Shown here piece after piece: positions 9,276 through 17,780 of a stretch of DNA of 64,000 nucleotides. The position numbers and the translations under genes were made by a program. The stretch is from Crocosphaera sp. UHCC 0190 (GTDB lineage: Bacteria > Cyanobacteriota > Cyanobacteriia > Cyanobacteriales > Microcystaceae). A model generated the notes under the pieces. It ran no database searches and was not told the origin of the DNA. It saw only the letters and a program-made list of their open reading frames with translations. The DNA is taken from positions 1 to 64,000 of the forward strand of contig NZ_JAYGHP010000009.1 in assembly GCF_034932065.1 (NCBI RefSeq), written 5' to 3'. The stretch's first letter is position 1. Each line of letters opens with the position of its first letter.

Positions 9276-9293
9276 ACTCAATGATATTTAATC

Positions 9294-9602
9294 CTATTCC
9301 CTTTCTTCCAATTTCTTTTGTAAACTTTTTAAGGTTTGATACATCTCAGGAAGCCGCTTATAAATAGCAGATACTTTTAAATATAATTTATTAGGAACTG
9401 CTGGACTACTAGAGACAATTTCACCAGCAGCAACATCATTGGGAATACCTGTTTGAGCCGTAGCGATCGCCCCGTCTCCAATTTTAGCTTGATTGGCAAC
9501 CCCTACCTGTCCCGCCAAAATCACCCGTTTACCGAGGGTTACGCCCCCTGCTAACCCGACTTGGGCCGCCATGACACAATTTTCATCAATTTGGCAGTGC
9601 AA
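9294..9602 (-). pseudogene. lpxD: duplicated 3' end of lpxD
   Basis: The 102-residue frame is a copy of the last ~100 residues of LpxD (encoded in full at 10425-11465). From CQIDENCVMAA to the KKLE end the proteins differ at one position (K here, R in the full copy, in ANQAKIGDG). At DNA level I count nine substitutions over about 300 bp; eight are silent. Similarity starts abruptly at TTGGCAGT (about 9590-9597), so five left-handed-helix turns and the entire N-terminal domain are missing, and the fragment cannot be an active acyltransferase. The tail here reads EERE after KKLE, while the full copy stops at KLE. See the finding on this duplication. Confidence 0.85.
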
Positions 9603-9671
9603 TTAATTTTGTTTAGGCACTTAATACAATCGCCAATTTCACCATAACCTAGTTTCGTCGAACTCAGATTG

Positions 9672-10343
9672 TCAGGTTAAGTCAGTTGGGCTTATTTTTT
9701 TTTGTTTCTTTTTCGAGAGTTCCCTCCTAAAAAAACCTCCAAACCCCAGAGCTATTCCTGCACCGAGAAAAGTCAGAGGCTCTGGAACCGGTTTCTTTGT
9801 TGCTGTCCAAGTACCTCCATCCTGAGGAGGATCTGGATAAAAATTTAAGGATTGACGCCATGACCCATCGCTCCAAATATATAAGACAATCCCATCCTCG
9901 TAGCCATATCTATCACCGAATGACCAAAAGTTCTCTAGATAACCATACAGACCTGATACTTTGTTGTGAGATATTTGCCTAGGGATATTGAATTCTGTAT
10001 CCCACCAGATATCTGCCTTTTCTCCCAAATCATATACCCACTCATGTCCTTGTATTTTGGCATCAAAACTAATTAATTTACCCTCGGATGCGGTAGCTTC
10101 TCCATTTTCGATCAGAGTTTCTATGGGTATATATTCCAAGTAGGCACAAGAAGATGGATCATTAGCAGGAGCACAAAAAGTCGTATTTGAATCGTAACTA
10201 AACCCACCAGAACCTAATTGGTTGCCAGAGTCATCAAAAAATTTTAAATCATATTCTATTTTTGCGGCATACGATGGATTAACATTAAGTATCCCTACAC
10301 TGAGAGCAAAAGTGGCCATAGTTAGTGAAATTTGATTAATCAT
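9672..10343 (-). CDS. PEP-CTERM sorting domain protein
   Basis: A 223-residue exported protein. A signal peptide covers about residues 1-27 (ends NPSYAA). The mature part is rich in aromatic and acidic residues and has one cysteine pair (TFCAPANDPSSCAY). The C-terminus carries the PEP-CTERM signal: VPEP, then a hydrophobic helix (LTFLGAGIALGFGGFF), then the basic RRELSKKKQKK. Such proteins are processed by exosortase and delivered to the cell surface or exopolysaccharide. The mature domain is not one I recognise; related cyanobacterial proteins are annotated only as PEP-CTERM proteins. It sits between the full lpxD and the duplicate lpxD 3' end, all on the minus strand. Confidence 0.85.
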   Translation of the reverse strand: MINQISLTMATFALSVGILNVNPSYAAKIEYDLKFFDDSGNQLGSGGFSYDSNTTFCAPANDPSSCAYLEYIPIETLIENGEATASEGKLISFDAKIQGHEWVYDLGEKADIWWDTEFNIPRQISHNKVSGLYGYLENFWSFGDRYGYEDGIVLYIWSDGSWRQSLNFYPDPPQDGGTWTATKKPVPEPLTFLGAGIALGFGGFFRRELSKKKQKKISPTDLT

Positions 10344-10424
10344 TAGCTTCCTTTAAAATTAAGATTCAACCCTACTATAGCTCATTCAACCTAAGTTCGA
10401 TTTTAGGAGTTCGGAGGAGTTATT

Positions 10425-11465
10425 TTATTCCAATTTCTTTTGTAAACTTTTTAAGGTTTGATACATCTCAGGAAGCCGCTTATAAATAGCAGACACTTTT
10501 AAATATAATTTGTTAGGAACTGCCGGACTACTAGAGACAATTTCACCAGCAGCAACATCATTGGGAATACCTGTTTGCGCCGTAGCGATCGCCCCATCCC
10601 CAATTCTAGCTTGATTGGCAACCCCTACCTGTCCCGCCAAAATCACCCGTTTACCGAGGGTTACGCCTCCTGCTAACCCCACTTGGGCCGCCATGACACA
10701 ATTTTCATCAATTTGGCAGTTATGGGCAATATGAACCAAATTATCCAGCTTGCTATTACGTCCAATGCGCGTCGTTCCCACCGCCGGGCGATCAACTGCA
10801 CTATTACAGCCAATTTCTACCCCATCCTCTAAGATGACATAGCCTGATTGTTCCATCTTAAACCAACCATCAGGAGTCGGAACAAAGCCAAACCCTTCTG
10901 AGCCAATTACTGCCCCACTGTGAATCGTGCAACCAGATCCAATTTGGGCCCGTTCATGGATGGTACAATTAGCATGAAGAATCGTGCGATCGCCAATGGT
11001 TACATCAGGATAGATGACCACATTGCCATGCAGACAAACGCGATCGCCAATGGTTACACCCTCTTGAATTACTACATGGGGGCCAATAAACACATCTTGA
11101 CCAATTTTTGCCGTGGGATCAATGACTGCCGTGGGATGAATACCAGGGGCAGGATGGAAGGGACGATAAAATAATTTAATAGCGTGAGCGAAGGTTAAAC
11201 GGGGTTCTGGGGTAGTTAACCAAGCAATACCGAATTGTGTTGCTTGTTGTTGTAAAGCCTCATCATGGGGCAAAATCAAGGCACTGGCGGCGGTTTTTCC
11301 GATCATCGCGGCAAACTTTGGCCCTTCAATGTAGCTGAGGTTTCCTGTTACTGCTTCATTCACCGCAGCGACTCCAGTAATTTCTGGGTTATTCTCACTA
11401 TTCGTCGTCAAACTATGTTCAGTTACTAACGGATGTAAACTGTCAACAATTTCCTGAAATTTCAT
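10425..11465 (-). CDS. lpxD: UDP-3-O-(3-hydroxyacyl)glucosamine N-acyltransferase
   Basis: Third enzyme of lipid A synthesis: transfers a 3-hydroxyacyl chain to the amine of UDP-3-O-acylglucosamine in the cytosol. The 346 residues match LpxD. The N-terminal uridine-binding domain (about 1-105) is followed by a left-handed beta-helix of hexapeptide repeats (IHPTAVIDPTAKIG onwards, to about residue 310) and a C-terminal helix (KRLPEMYQTLKSLQKKLE). The catalytic histidine is expected in LVHIAHNCQIDENC, about residue 245. It is not next to lpxA, lpxC or fabZ here. The last ~100 codons are duplicated at 9294-9602; the protein itself appears intact. Confidence 0.94.
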   Translation of the reverse strand: MKFQEIVDSLHPLVTEHSLTTNSENNPEITGVAAVNEAVTGNLSYIEGPKFAAMIGKTAASALILPHDEALQQQATQFGIAWLTTPEPRLTFAHAIKLFYRPFHPAPGIHPTAVIDPTAKIGQDVFIGPHVVIQEGVTIGDRVCLHGNVVIYPDVTIGDRTILHANCTIHERAQIGSGCTIHSGAVIGSEGFGFVPTPDGWFKMEQSGYVILEDGVEIGCNSAVDRPAVGTTRIGRNSKLDNLVHIAHNCQIDENCVMAAQVGLAGGVTLGKRVILAGQVGVANQARIGDGAIATAQTGIPNDVAAGEIVSSSPAVPNKLYLKVSAIYKRLPEMYQTLKSLQKKLE

Positions 11466-11509
11466 AGTAATTAAAGCTTGTTACCTTGGTATTTATTAAT
11501 TATTACTTA

Positions 11510-12502
11510 TTACTTATGAACTTTCCCATCAGGCATGGTGGCCCCGCGTAAAATCACCCCGGCCAGATTAGCACTCATTAATTCTGCCCTAGTTAAATTA
11601 GCATTAGTCAGATTAGCTCCCATCAGATTTGCTCTAGCAAAAAAGGCTTCCACGAGATCGGCCTCACTTAAATTCGCCCCAGATAAATTAGCCCGACTCA
11701 AATCCGCATGATTCATCCGAGTTAAGCTTAAATTAGCCTGATTGAGATTAGCACGATTTAGCACCGCATGAGTCATCACAGCCCCCTTAGCATTAATTCC
11801 AGCTAATTCTGCTTGGGAAAGTTGGGCCCGCACTAAGTTAGCATTGGTTAAGTTAGCATCGGTGAGTTTAGCCCCGGTTAAATTGGCATCGGTGAGCAAG
11901 GCCCCTTTGAGATTAGCATTAGTTAAATCTGCCTTGCGTAAATCCGCATCCCGCAAATTTACTTCTTTCAGATTAGCCCCAACCAGGTTAGCGCGACTGA
12001 GATCAACCCCTTTCATATTTGCCCCTTGAAAATCGGCCCTGGCCAAATTAGCCGCTTGTAAGTTTGTGTAATAGCCCTTCTTTTCCTGACGCATATTAGC
12101 CCCCCGAAAACAAGATCCGGTAAGGGTGGCCCCGCTTAAGTCAGCCCCCCGTAAATCAGCCGAGATGAGATTTGCGTCTAAAAAGTTGGCTAGAGTAATG
12201 TCTGTATCTCTAAGGTTTGCCCCTTGTAAGAGGGCCCCATGTAACGTCGCACTCCGTAAGTCAGCCCCACTGAGATCCGCTTGACTGAGATTGGCACCGC
12301 TTAAATTTGCCCCTACTAAATTTGCTTGAGTCAGGTTAGCGCGGTTAAAGTAAACAAAAAGCAGATTAGCCCCATGTAAATCTGCTTCATTGAGGATAAT
12401 GCCGATTAAATCTGCCCCGACTAAGTTGATTCCTGGTAATTTCAATCCATGAAAGAGGGTTTCTCCCGCAGCATAACGCTCAATAAGTTCATTGGCTTTC
12501 AT
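11510..12502 (-). CDS. pentapeptide repeat protein
   Basis: The 330 residues consist almost entirely of A(D/N)LXX pentapeptides, for example LSGADLRSATLHG and NLTGAKLTDANLT, which fold as a right-handed quadrilateral beta-helix. A short N-terminal helix (MKANELIERYAAGE) caps it, and a break near residue 140 (MRQEKKGYYTNLQ) interrupts the repeats. There is no signal peptide. The biochemical role of most cyanobacterial pentapeptide proteins is unknown. It starts 6 bp after the stop of the helical-repeat gene at 12509-13660, so the two form an operon. Strong codon repetition along the gene could mimic a tandem DNA repeat. Confidence 0.9.
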   Translation of the reverse strand: MKANELIERYAAGETLFHGLKLPGINLVGADLIGIILNEADLHGANLLFVYFNRANLTQANLVGANLSGANLSQADLSGADLRSATLHGALLQGANLRDTDITLANFLDANLISADLRGADLSGATLTGSCFRGANMRQEKKGYYTNLQAANLARADFQGANMKGVDLSRANLVGANLKEVNLRDADLRKADLTNANLKGALLTDANLTGAKLTDANLTNANLVRAQLSQAELAGINAKGAVMTHAVLNRANLNQANLSLTRMNHADLSRANLSGANLSEADLVEAFFARANLMGANLTNANLTRAELMSANLAGVILRGATMPDGKVHK

Positions 12503-12508
12503 AATAAA

Positions 12509-13660
12509 TTAAATGAAGGGTTTAATCGCTTCCACAATGGTGCTGGCTGTTTGGAGATGAGAGTCGGGATCATTGAGAGATTTGGCGGCATGGTAGAGTT
12601 TGGCTTCAATATCTGTCATGGGGCGGCCACTTTGGAGGATTTGTTCTAATAAATCATCGAGGGTATAACTTCTCAGCATTGACCAATCCTGTCCACTGCG
12701 ATCCCAAGGGTGAAACAGTAGGGAGAATAACAGTATTTTAGCCCGTAATGGGTTGGTATATTGCATGATTTCTAGGCGCAATTCAAAGATATCATAGGTT
12801 TTTGACGGTGACGGCGGGACTGCTTGTACCTGTTTTAACTCAGTGACCATTTGTTCTGAGGTGATATCAATCACAGAGGTTTCAAAAGCTGATGCTGAGG
12901 AAGTTTGGAGGTTAGCATAATTTTGAGTCGTATTGATGGCAATAATTTGGGTACTATAGCTTGAGGACTGCTCTGGCAACATGGGATCATTTTCCCCTGG
13001 TAAGTTGTCATATAATCCGCCAATTTGATTCAAAATAATTTTAGAGATGGCTAAATATAAATTCTTTTTATTAATATTTTCGACTAATTGTAAAAAGGCG
13101 AATTCTAGATCTTTTTTGGAAGGATAAATCTCTAAGATTTCCACAATTAAGTTTTTTAAACCATATTGCTGAATCCGATTTAAGTCATTTTCCCAACTAT
13201 TTTTACCAATAGCATAAATTAATTTATGAATTCTTGCCGTTTCTGGATGACTATTTAAATTTCTCAGAGCCTGTTCTAAGAGGAAGGTAGCATCAGAAAC
13301 ATGAGTCTGTTCAGCCCCTTGTAGCTCAGGTTCTAGAGTCATGACCTCTGTGGGTTTGGCCATGTTCCGATAAATAGGGCCCAATTGCTCAATAATCGCT
13401 TTGGCAACCCCGGCATAGACTTTAGGACGGTTAAGGGTTTTAACCAGTTTATAAAGAGATAGGGTCAATTGTTCAACAGTTTTTTGCTCTTGAATTAATT
13501 CTTTGATCAAAGTTTCTAAGGGAAAACTATTGAGAATATTGATATCATTTTCCCAAGATTGTTTACAAATACAAAAAATTAATTTTTTAATTCTGATCGA
13601 CTCTGGATGATTGTCGAGATATTGGACAGCTTTGTAAAATGAATCAGATGATAATTGCAT
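12509..13660 (-). CDS. conserved hypothetical helical-repeat protein
   Basis: I do not recognise a named family. The 383 residues hold three copies of a ~75-residue helical unit. Unit 1 (about 10-75) contains NHPESIRIKKLIFCICKQSW; unit 2 (about 130-210) contains NSHPETARIHKLIYAIGKNSW; unit 3 (about 305-380) contains NPLRAKILLFSLLFHPW. Each is followed by a WENDIN or WSMLRSY-type segment and a LIKELIQE or LLEQIL helix. A linker of about 215-300 is low-complexity, rich in S, T and Q. The gene is the first of a two-gene unit with the pentapeptide protein (6-bp gap), which suggests a joint function. No membrane segment is seen. Confidence 0.7.
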   Translation of the reverse strand: MQLSSDSFYKAVQYLDNHPESIRIKKLIFCICKQSWENDINILNSFPLETLIKELIQEQKTVEQLTLSLYKLVKTLNRPKVYAGVAKAIIEQLGPIYRNMAKPTEVMTLEPELQGAEQTHVSDATFLLEQALRNLNSHPETARIHKLIYAIGKNSWENDLNRIQQYGLKNLIVEILEIYPSKKDLEFAFLQLVENINKKNLYLAISKIILNQIGGLYDNLPGENDPMLPEQSSSYSTQIIAINTTQNYANLQTSSASAFETSVIDITSEQMVTELKQVQAVPPSPSKTYDIFELRLEIMQYTNPLRAKILLFSLLFHPWDRSGQDWSMLRSYTLDDLLEQILQSGRPMTDIEAKLYHAAKSLNDPDSHLQTASTIVEAIKPFI

Positions 13661-13829
13661 AATTACCTCTTAAATAGAAAAGATACTGGAGTTGATCCTG
13701 GTGTCATCAGACTTCACTGAACAAAAATTCCCCCCACACCTCCTCAACGGACAACGGCCATAAATCCCTGCTCTAGTCTCACCTTAACATTTTTAGCTAT
13801 CCCGTCTCCTGTATGGGAATGGCAGATTT

Positions 13830-13990
13830 GACACTCCCCGACCTAAAGGTACGGGGATTTTCAATCAACGACCCGTCTTGCTGTCCCAGGACGAACCAAC
13901 AACAGTAGAGGACAAATCTCCTGAAGCGTTCGGATCTAAGATCCAGGTTCCGACGTGACCCGTCGTACCCAAGGCTCGATTAAGAATATT
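13830..13990 (-). ncRNA. putative reRNA/omegaRNA of TnpB (extent approximate)
   Basis: TnpB nucleases are guided by an RNA made from the 3' end of tnpB plus the right end of the element, with the guide lying just outside the element. The right-end hairpin at 13836-13856 and the last tnpB codons would form the scaffold here. The guide would then begin near 13829 and read into the flank (minus strand, starting near TCTGCCATTCCC). Placement follows the family rule; I see no direct evidence of a transcript. Confidence 0.35.
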
Positions 13991-15124
13991 AATAGCTGCG
14001 TTTTCATCACGATCTAATTGACACCCGCAAGCACAAATATGGGTTCTTGTAGATAAGGATTTTTTAACAACAGCACCACAATTAGAGCAATTTTGAGAAG
14101 TATATGCAGAGTTAACAGCAACAGTTACCCTCCCCATTTTTACCCCAAAATATTCTAACCATTTTCTGAATTGATACCAACCAGCATCAACCCCCCAACC
14201 CCCCTTACTAAGGGGGGCAGAGGGGGGTGCTAAACAATGGTTTTTAACTAAGTTTTTAATCCTCAAATCTTCATAGGCGACCAAATCGTTAGATTGGATT
14301 ACGCAACGGGCTAGTCTCTTAGCGTGTTCTTCACGTTGCCTAATTATTTTAAGGTGTTTACGACCAAGCTTATTAATGGCTTTTTTTCGGTTGATTGAGC
14401 CTTTCTTTTTACGAGAAACCCGATGTTGATAAAATCTTAGTCGTTCTTCCCCTTGACGATAAAATCTAGGGTTAGGTTCAGTCTGTCCCATTGAATCAGT
14501 GTAGAATTCCTTTAAACCAACATCTAAACCAATGGTTTTCTGGGTTGGAGGTAATTCTTCTCTTACATCAACAGAGATGCAGAATTGACAGTAATAACCG
14601 TCTGCTCTACGCACTAACCTAACTCTTTTAATCTTGTTTTGTGGGTAAAAAGCCAAATCCCAAGTCCCAATTAACTTGAGTTTTCCGATTCCTTTTTTAT
14701 CAGTAAACTCTATATGTTTAGGATCTAAAAGTTTCCATCCACTGGTTTTATACTCGACTGAACGAGCATTTTTCTTAAAACATGGATAGCCTGCTTGGTT
14801 TCCATAATCTCGCCGTGCGACGGCGAGTTGCGAATCCACTTTTTTCCCAGGAATTTGCTTCTTACAATTATCAAAGAATCTAGCTATGGATGACCAGCCT
14901 CTTTCAACAGAAGCCTGAGTTGCATGAGAGTTCAAGTCTTTAACAAAGGGAAATTCAGAACGTAATTTTGTATTGTACCGATAAAGCTCAGCACGACTAA
15001 CATTCTTACTATCCATCCAATGACGCAAGCATTTGTTTCTAACGAATTGAGCCGTTTTTATGGCTTCATCGATAGCTTGGTATTGATGTTTTTTTCCTTT
15101 GACTTTGAACTCGTAGACTATCAT
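13865..15124 (-). CDS. tnpB: RNA-guided nuclease TnpB (IS200/IS605 family)
   Basis: About 419 residues. An N-terminal helical region (IDEAIKTAQFVRNKCLRHWM) precedes a split RuvC nuclease domain with all three acidic motifs: Asp in IGLDVGLKEF (about residue 201), Glu in VAYEDLRIKNL (about 285) and Asp in LDRDENAAINIL (about 371-373). A zinc ribbon lies between the last two (CSNCGAVV and CACGC). The catalytic residues are intact, so cleavage activity is plausible. I chose the ATG at 15124; the frame can be opened 3 codons earlier at a TTG. Two in-frame segments look foreign: about residues 96-111, and about 300-312 (SAPLSKGGWGV). Each is encoded by a GC-rich palindrome and absent from the usual TnpB pattern. 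A TTATACT -10-like box lies at about 15153-15159. Confidence 0.92.
   Translation of the reverse strand: MIVYEFKVKGKKHQYQAIDEAIKTAQFVRNKCLRHWMDSKNVSRAELYRYNTKLRSEFPFVKDLNSHATQASVERGWSSIARFFDNCKKQIPGKKVDSQLAVARRDYGNQAGYPCFKKNARSVEYKTSGWKLLDPKHIEFTDKKGIGKLKLIGTWDLAFYPQNKIKRVRLVRRADGYYCQFCISVDVREELPPTQKTIGLDVGLKEFYTDSMGQTEPNPRFYRQGEERLRFYQHRVSRKKKGSINRKKAINKLGRKHLKIIRQREEHAKRLARCVIQSNDLVAYEDLRIKNLVKNHCLAPPSAPLSKGGWGVDAGWYQFRKWLEYFGVKMGRVTVAVNSAYTSQNCSNCGAVVKKSLSTRTHICACGCQLDRDENAAINILNRALGTTGHVGTWILDPNASGDLSSTVVGSSWDSKTGR
14199..14217. repeat. GC-rich palindrome inside tnpB (insertion 2)
   Basis: CCCCCCTTA C TAAGGGGGG: 9-bp arms around one base. It encodes part of APLSKGGWG in tnpB, a peptide that recurs in unrelated cyanobacterial proteins wherever this type of intergenic palindrome has landed in frame. 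It lies between the RuvC-II glutamate and the zinc ribbon. Confidence 0.7.
14809..14827. repeat. GC-rich palindrome inside tnpB (insertion 1)
   Basis: CTCGCCGT GCG ACGGCGAG: 8-bp arms and a 3-base loop. It is translated as part of the segment SQLAVARRDYGN that interrupts the usual GKKG(Y/F)P.FKK run of cyanobacterial TnpB proteins. The GC content contrasts with the surrounding AT-rich gene. Confidence 0.65.
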
Positions 15125-15217
15125 TTGACGCAAGACTTGTGAGCGTAAACTCAGTATAACATAAAATATTGAGACTGTGCGCCGTAAACGGCGGGGCTTG
15201 AACCCCTGATTTTTCGG

Positions 15218-16330
15218 TCAATCTTGATTTCCTGGTATTTGATTAACCTCTTGATCAACGATTTGGGAAAATGGATTATGAAACAAACTACCTGTTTGTG
15301 GGGGTAAGGTGGGATCACCGATAATTTCTGCTAAACCTTTAATCACACCCGTTAAGGGAATGGCCAAAATAACCCCTAAAAGTCCACCAATTTTTGCTCC
15401 TAATAGTAAGGCAATAAAAATCACCACAGGAGGAAGTCCCGTTAAATTTCCCATGATTCTAGGGGCCACTAAATTATCTTTAATTTGTTGAATTCCTATA
15501 GCAATAGCTAAGACTTGTAAGGCTAACCACCAATCAATAAATGTTAAAATAATCGCAACAGTTCCAATACCTAAAGTTGCTCCAATAAAAGGAATAATTT
15601 CCATCCCCCCAATGAAGATAGCAAACAGGAGAAAAAACGGAATTTTCAGAATACTAAAGACAATGGTAAGACTGATTGCCATAAATAATCCTAACAATAA
15701 TTGACCCGTGAAAAAGCGTTGTAAATTCTTTTCTAAAGTTTTGGTCAAAACACTGCGAATACTTGGGGAAAAAAAGCTCGTTAACCCGCGCCATAAGCGT
15801 TCACCATCTAATAACATATAAAAGGAAATAACCAGCAAAACAACTAAGTCAATAAACCAATTAAAGGTACCAACAACTAACCCAAATCCAGTGGAAGCAA
15901 TATTTTTGGCTTGATCTTCAACACGAGTTAACAATTGTGAGGTCAAAAATTCAACATCAACCGGTAAATTCCGCGTATCACTCCAAGCTTGAAAAGTGAC
16001 TAATTGTTGTTGTCCTTCTTCTAATAAACTGGGCAATTTAGTAATTAATTGTCTCGCTTGATTTGCCACGGGAGGAAGTAAGGTTATGGCTAACAATCCC
16101 AGGATAAAAATAGCCCCTAAATAGACTAAAATAGCGGCCAATGAACGAGGAATAATCGGTTTAAGAGCAAGGACAGCATAATTGAGTAAAAAAGCAATTA
16201 AAGAAGCTGTTAGGATCAAACTAATTAATCCCCCCACATAACTTAAGGTTTTGATCGTTAGCCAACCTGTGACTAAAATAAGTAACCAAGTAATTAGGAT
16301 TTTTTGGGAACGAGAAAACCAAGAATTCAT
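15218..16330 (-). CDS. AI-2E family transporter (PerM/YdiK-like permease)
   Basis: A 370-residue integral membrane protein of the AI-2E exporter-like superfamily. Hydrophobic segments lie at about 13-30, 33-55, 62-90 and 150-175, then a cluster at about 210-330. The family signature is seen in the C-terminal half: IIPFIGATLGIGTV and VAPRIMGNLTGLPPVVIFIALLLGAKIGGLLG (split here as two neighbouring blocks). Members export small molecules or ions; the substrate here is unknown. The stop codon lies 7 bp from the estimated left end of the TnpB element. The gene follows split dnaE on the same strand with a 50-bp gap. Confidence 0.88.
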   Translation of the reverse strand: MNSWFSRSQKILITWLLILVTGWLTIKTLSYVGGLISLILTASLIAFLLNYAVLALKPIIPRSLAAILVYLGAIFILGLLAITLLPPVANQARQLITKLPSLLEEGQQQLVTFQAWSDTRNLPVDVEFLTSQLLTRVEDQAKNIASTGFGLVVGTFNWFIDLVVLLVISFYMLLDGERLWRGLTSFFSPSIRSVLTKTLEKNLQRFFTGQLLLGLFMAISLTIVFSILKIPFFLLFAIFIGGMEIIPFIGATLGIGTVAIILTFIDWWLALQVLAIAIGIQQIKDNLVAPRIMGNLTGLPPVVIFIALLLGAKIGGLLGVILAIPLTGVIKGLAEIIGDPTLPPQTGSLFHNPFSQIVDQEVNQIPGNQD

Positions 16331-16380
16331 AAGTTAGTTGATAGTTGACAGTTGACAGTTAATAGTTAGATGACCTTTAA

Positions 16381-17730
16381 CTACTGAGGAACCAAAGGAG
16401 CCGAATAAGCCTGAAAATTAGCCTGGTTTAAAGCATTAATTACCGTCTCTGAATTTTGTACCCAATAATTTTGATTAAAGCGAATTAATTGTTTATTTTT
16501 ACCATTTCCTATAGTGGCAATAACTGGAGTTTTAGCTTTATTTTTATCCCCAGAATACTCCTGCAAGATTGCTTTTAGACTATGATTACAACTATTATCC
16601 ATTGCCTGTTTTAAGCTTAAATTAATCATCACCATTTTAACACTTTCAACCACTTCTGCATCTTCAATCAGTAACTGAACTTTCTCATCTCGATGATCAA
16701 CTTTTCCCCAAATAATCAAGTGAGTGTCTTCAATTAATAAATCCTTAATTTGTTGATACGCATCAGAAAAAACAACCCCTTCAACCTGTCCTGACACATC
16801 TTCTAGGGTTAAAAAAGCCATTTGATCACCTTTTTTAGTGATATGTTGTTTGACCGTATTTATCATTACAACAGCACTAACTTTTTTGCGAGATTTCTGT
16901 TCTCCCAATTCACTTAAATTGATAGGCGATAAAATGTGAGCCGCTTTACTAATCGATTTTAAAGGATGTTCAGATACATAAAATCCGAGATGTTCTTTTT
17001 CTAATTTTAATTTGTCTTGTAAAGAATAATCAGCCACAGAGGGAGAACTCGGAGCTTGATCAAATTGATGCTCAGTCTCTTGATTATTTGATGAGTCATT
17101 CCCTAGTAAATCTAGTAAATTCATCTGACCACTCTCTTTATCTTTAGCCCGTTTCTGCGCCCAAGAAATTACTAATTCTACATCATTAATTAATTGCTTG
17201 CGATTGGCATTCAGTTTATCAAATGCCCCACAATAAATTAAGGTTTCTAAGGCCCGTCGATTGACCGCCCGTAAGTCAACACGAGAACAAAAATCTGCCA
17301 AAGATTCAAAATTTCCTGCGGCTTCTTCCCTTGCTTTCAGAATATTTTCAATCGCCCCTTCTCCTAAGTTTCTCACCGCCGATAAACCAAAAAGAATTTT
17401 TCGTCCGATGGGGGTAAAATCTTTCTGAGAACGATTGATGTCGGGAGGTTGCACATCAATCTTCATTTTTTGACAGTTTTCTCGATATTTTTCGATCTTA
17501 TCTTGATTGTCACTACTGGCCGTCAATAAAGCAGTCATATATTCAACGGGATAATTAGCCTTTAAATAAGCGGTTTGATAGGTAACATAAGCATAGGCCG
17601 TAGAATGGGATTTGTTGAAACAATTAGAGGCAACTAACCCATTCCCTAAGAGAAAATTATGGTCATTTTCTACCCCAATATCGTAAACCGTTTGCATCCC
17701 TAAAGACTGACGCTCAATAATTTTAACCAT
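16381..17730 (-). CDS. dnaE: DNA polymerase III alpha subunit, C-terminal half, with split-intein C part
   Basis: C-terminal partner of the cyanobacterial split DnaE. Residues 1-36 are the intein C-fragment ([30 protein letters not shown], ending VASN with the catalytic C-terminal Asn). The extein begins at Cys37 in [10 protein letters not shown], the invariant junction. After trans-splicing, about 413 residues join the N-terminal half made elsewhere in the genome. They include the fingers/HhH region, an OB-fold nucleic-acid-binding segment ([28 protein letters not shown] in consecutive blocks) and the C-terminal domain. I chose the ATG at 17730: it is the canonical intein-C start, whereas the frame open to 17793 would overlap the divergent glycosyltransferase. 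Confidence 0.96.
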   Translation of the reverse strand: MVKIIERQSLGMQTVYDIGVENDHNFLLGNGLVASNCFNKSHSTAYAYVTYQTAYLKANYPVEYMTALLTASSDNQDKIEKYRENCQKMKIDVQPPDINRSQKDFTPIGRKILFGLSAVRNLGEGAIENILKAREEAAGNFESLADFCSRVDLRAVNRRALETLIYCGAFDKLNANRKQLINDVELVISWAQKRAKDKESGQMNLLDLLGNDSSNNQETEHQFDQAPSSPSVADYSLQDKLKLEKEHLGFYVSEHPLKSISKAAHILSPINLSELGEQKSRKKVSAVVMINTVKQHITKKGDQMAFLTLEDVSGQVEGVVFSDAYQQIKDLLIEDTHLIIWGKVDHRDEKVQLLIEDAEVVESVKMVMINLSLKQAMDNSCNHSLKAILQEYSGDKNKAKTPVIATIGNGKNKQLIRFNQNYWVQNSETVINALNQANFQAYSAPLVPQ

Positions 17731-17780
17731 TATGTTGACCGGAATGATATCCTGATAAATGTGAACAAACTTAGACCAAA

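Larger units (their letters stand above)
13828..15210 (-). mobile_element. IS200/IS605-family element with tnpB only
   Basis: The element is bounded by hairpins typical of the family. At the tnpB 3' side (right end) CCCCG ACCT AA AGGT A CGGGG spans 13836-13856, with the minus-strand sequence GAGTGTCAAA just beyond. At the 5' side (left end) there is a GCCG/CGGC plus GGGG/CCCC double hairpin at about 15180-15205. No tnpA (Y1 transposase) lies within it, so it cannot mobilise itself. Exact ends are estimated from the hairpins, because these elements leave no target duplication. It sits 7 bp from the stop codon of the AI-2E-type permease, which it does not disrupt. Confidence 0.75.

Noticed and set aside
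11510-12502. Regular short-period DNA repeats that look like a tandem or CRISPR-like array
   Set aside because: They are the codons of pentapeptide repeats in one open frame; the period is 15 bp and there are no spacers of constant length.
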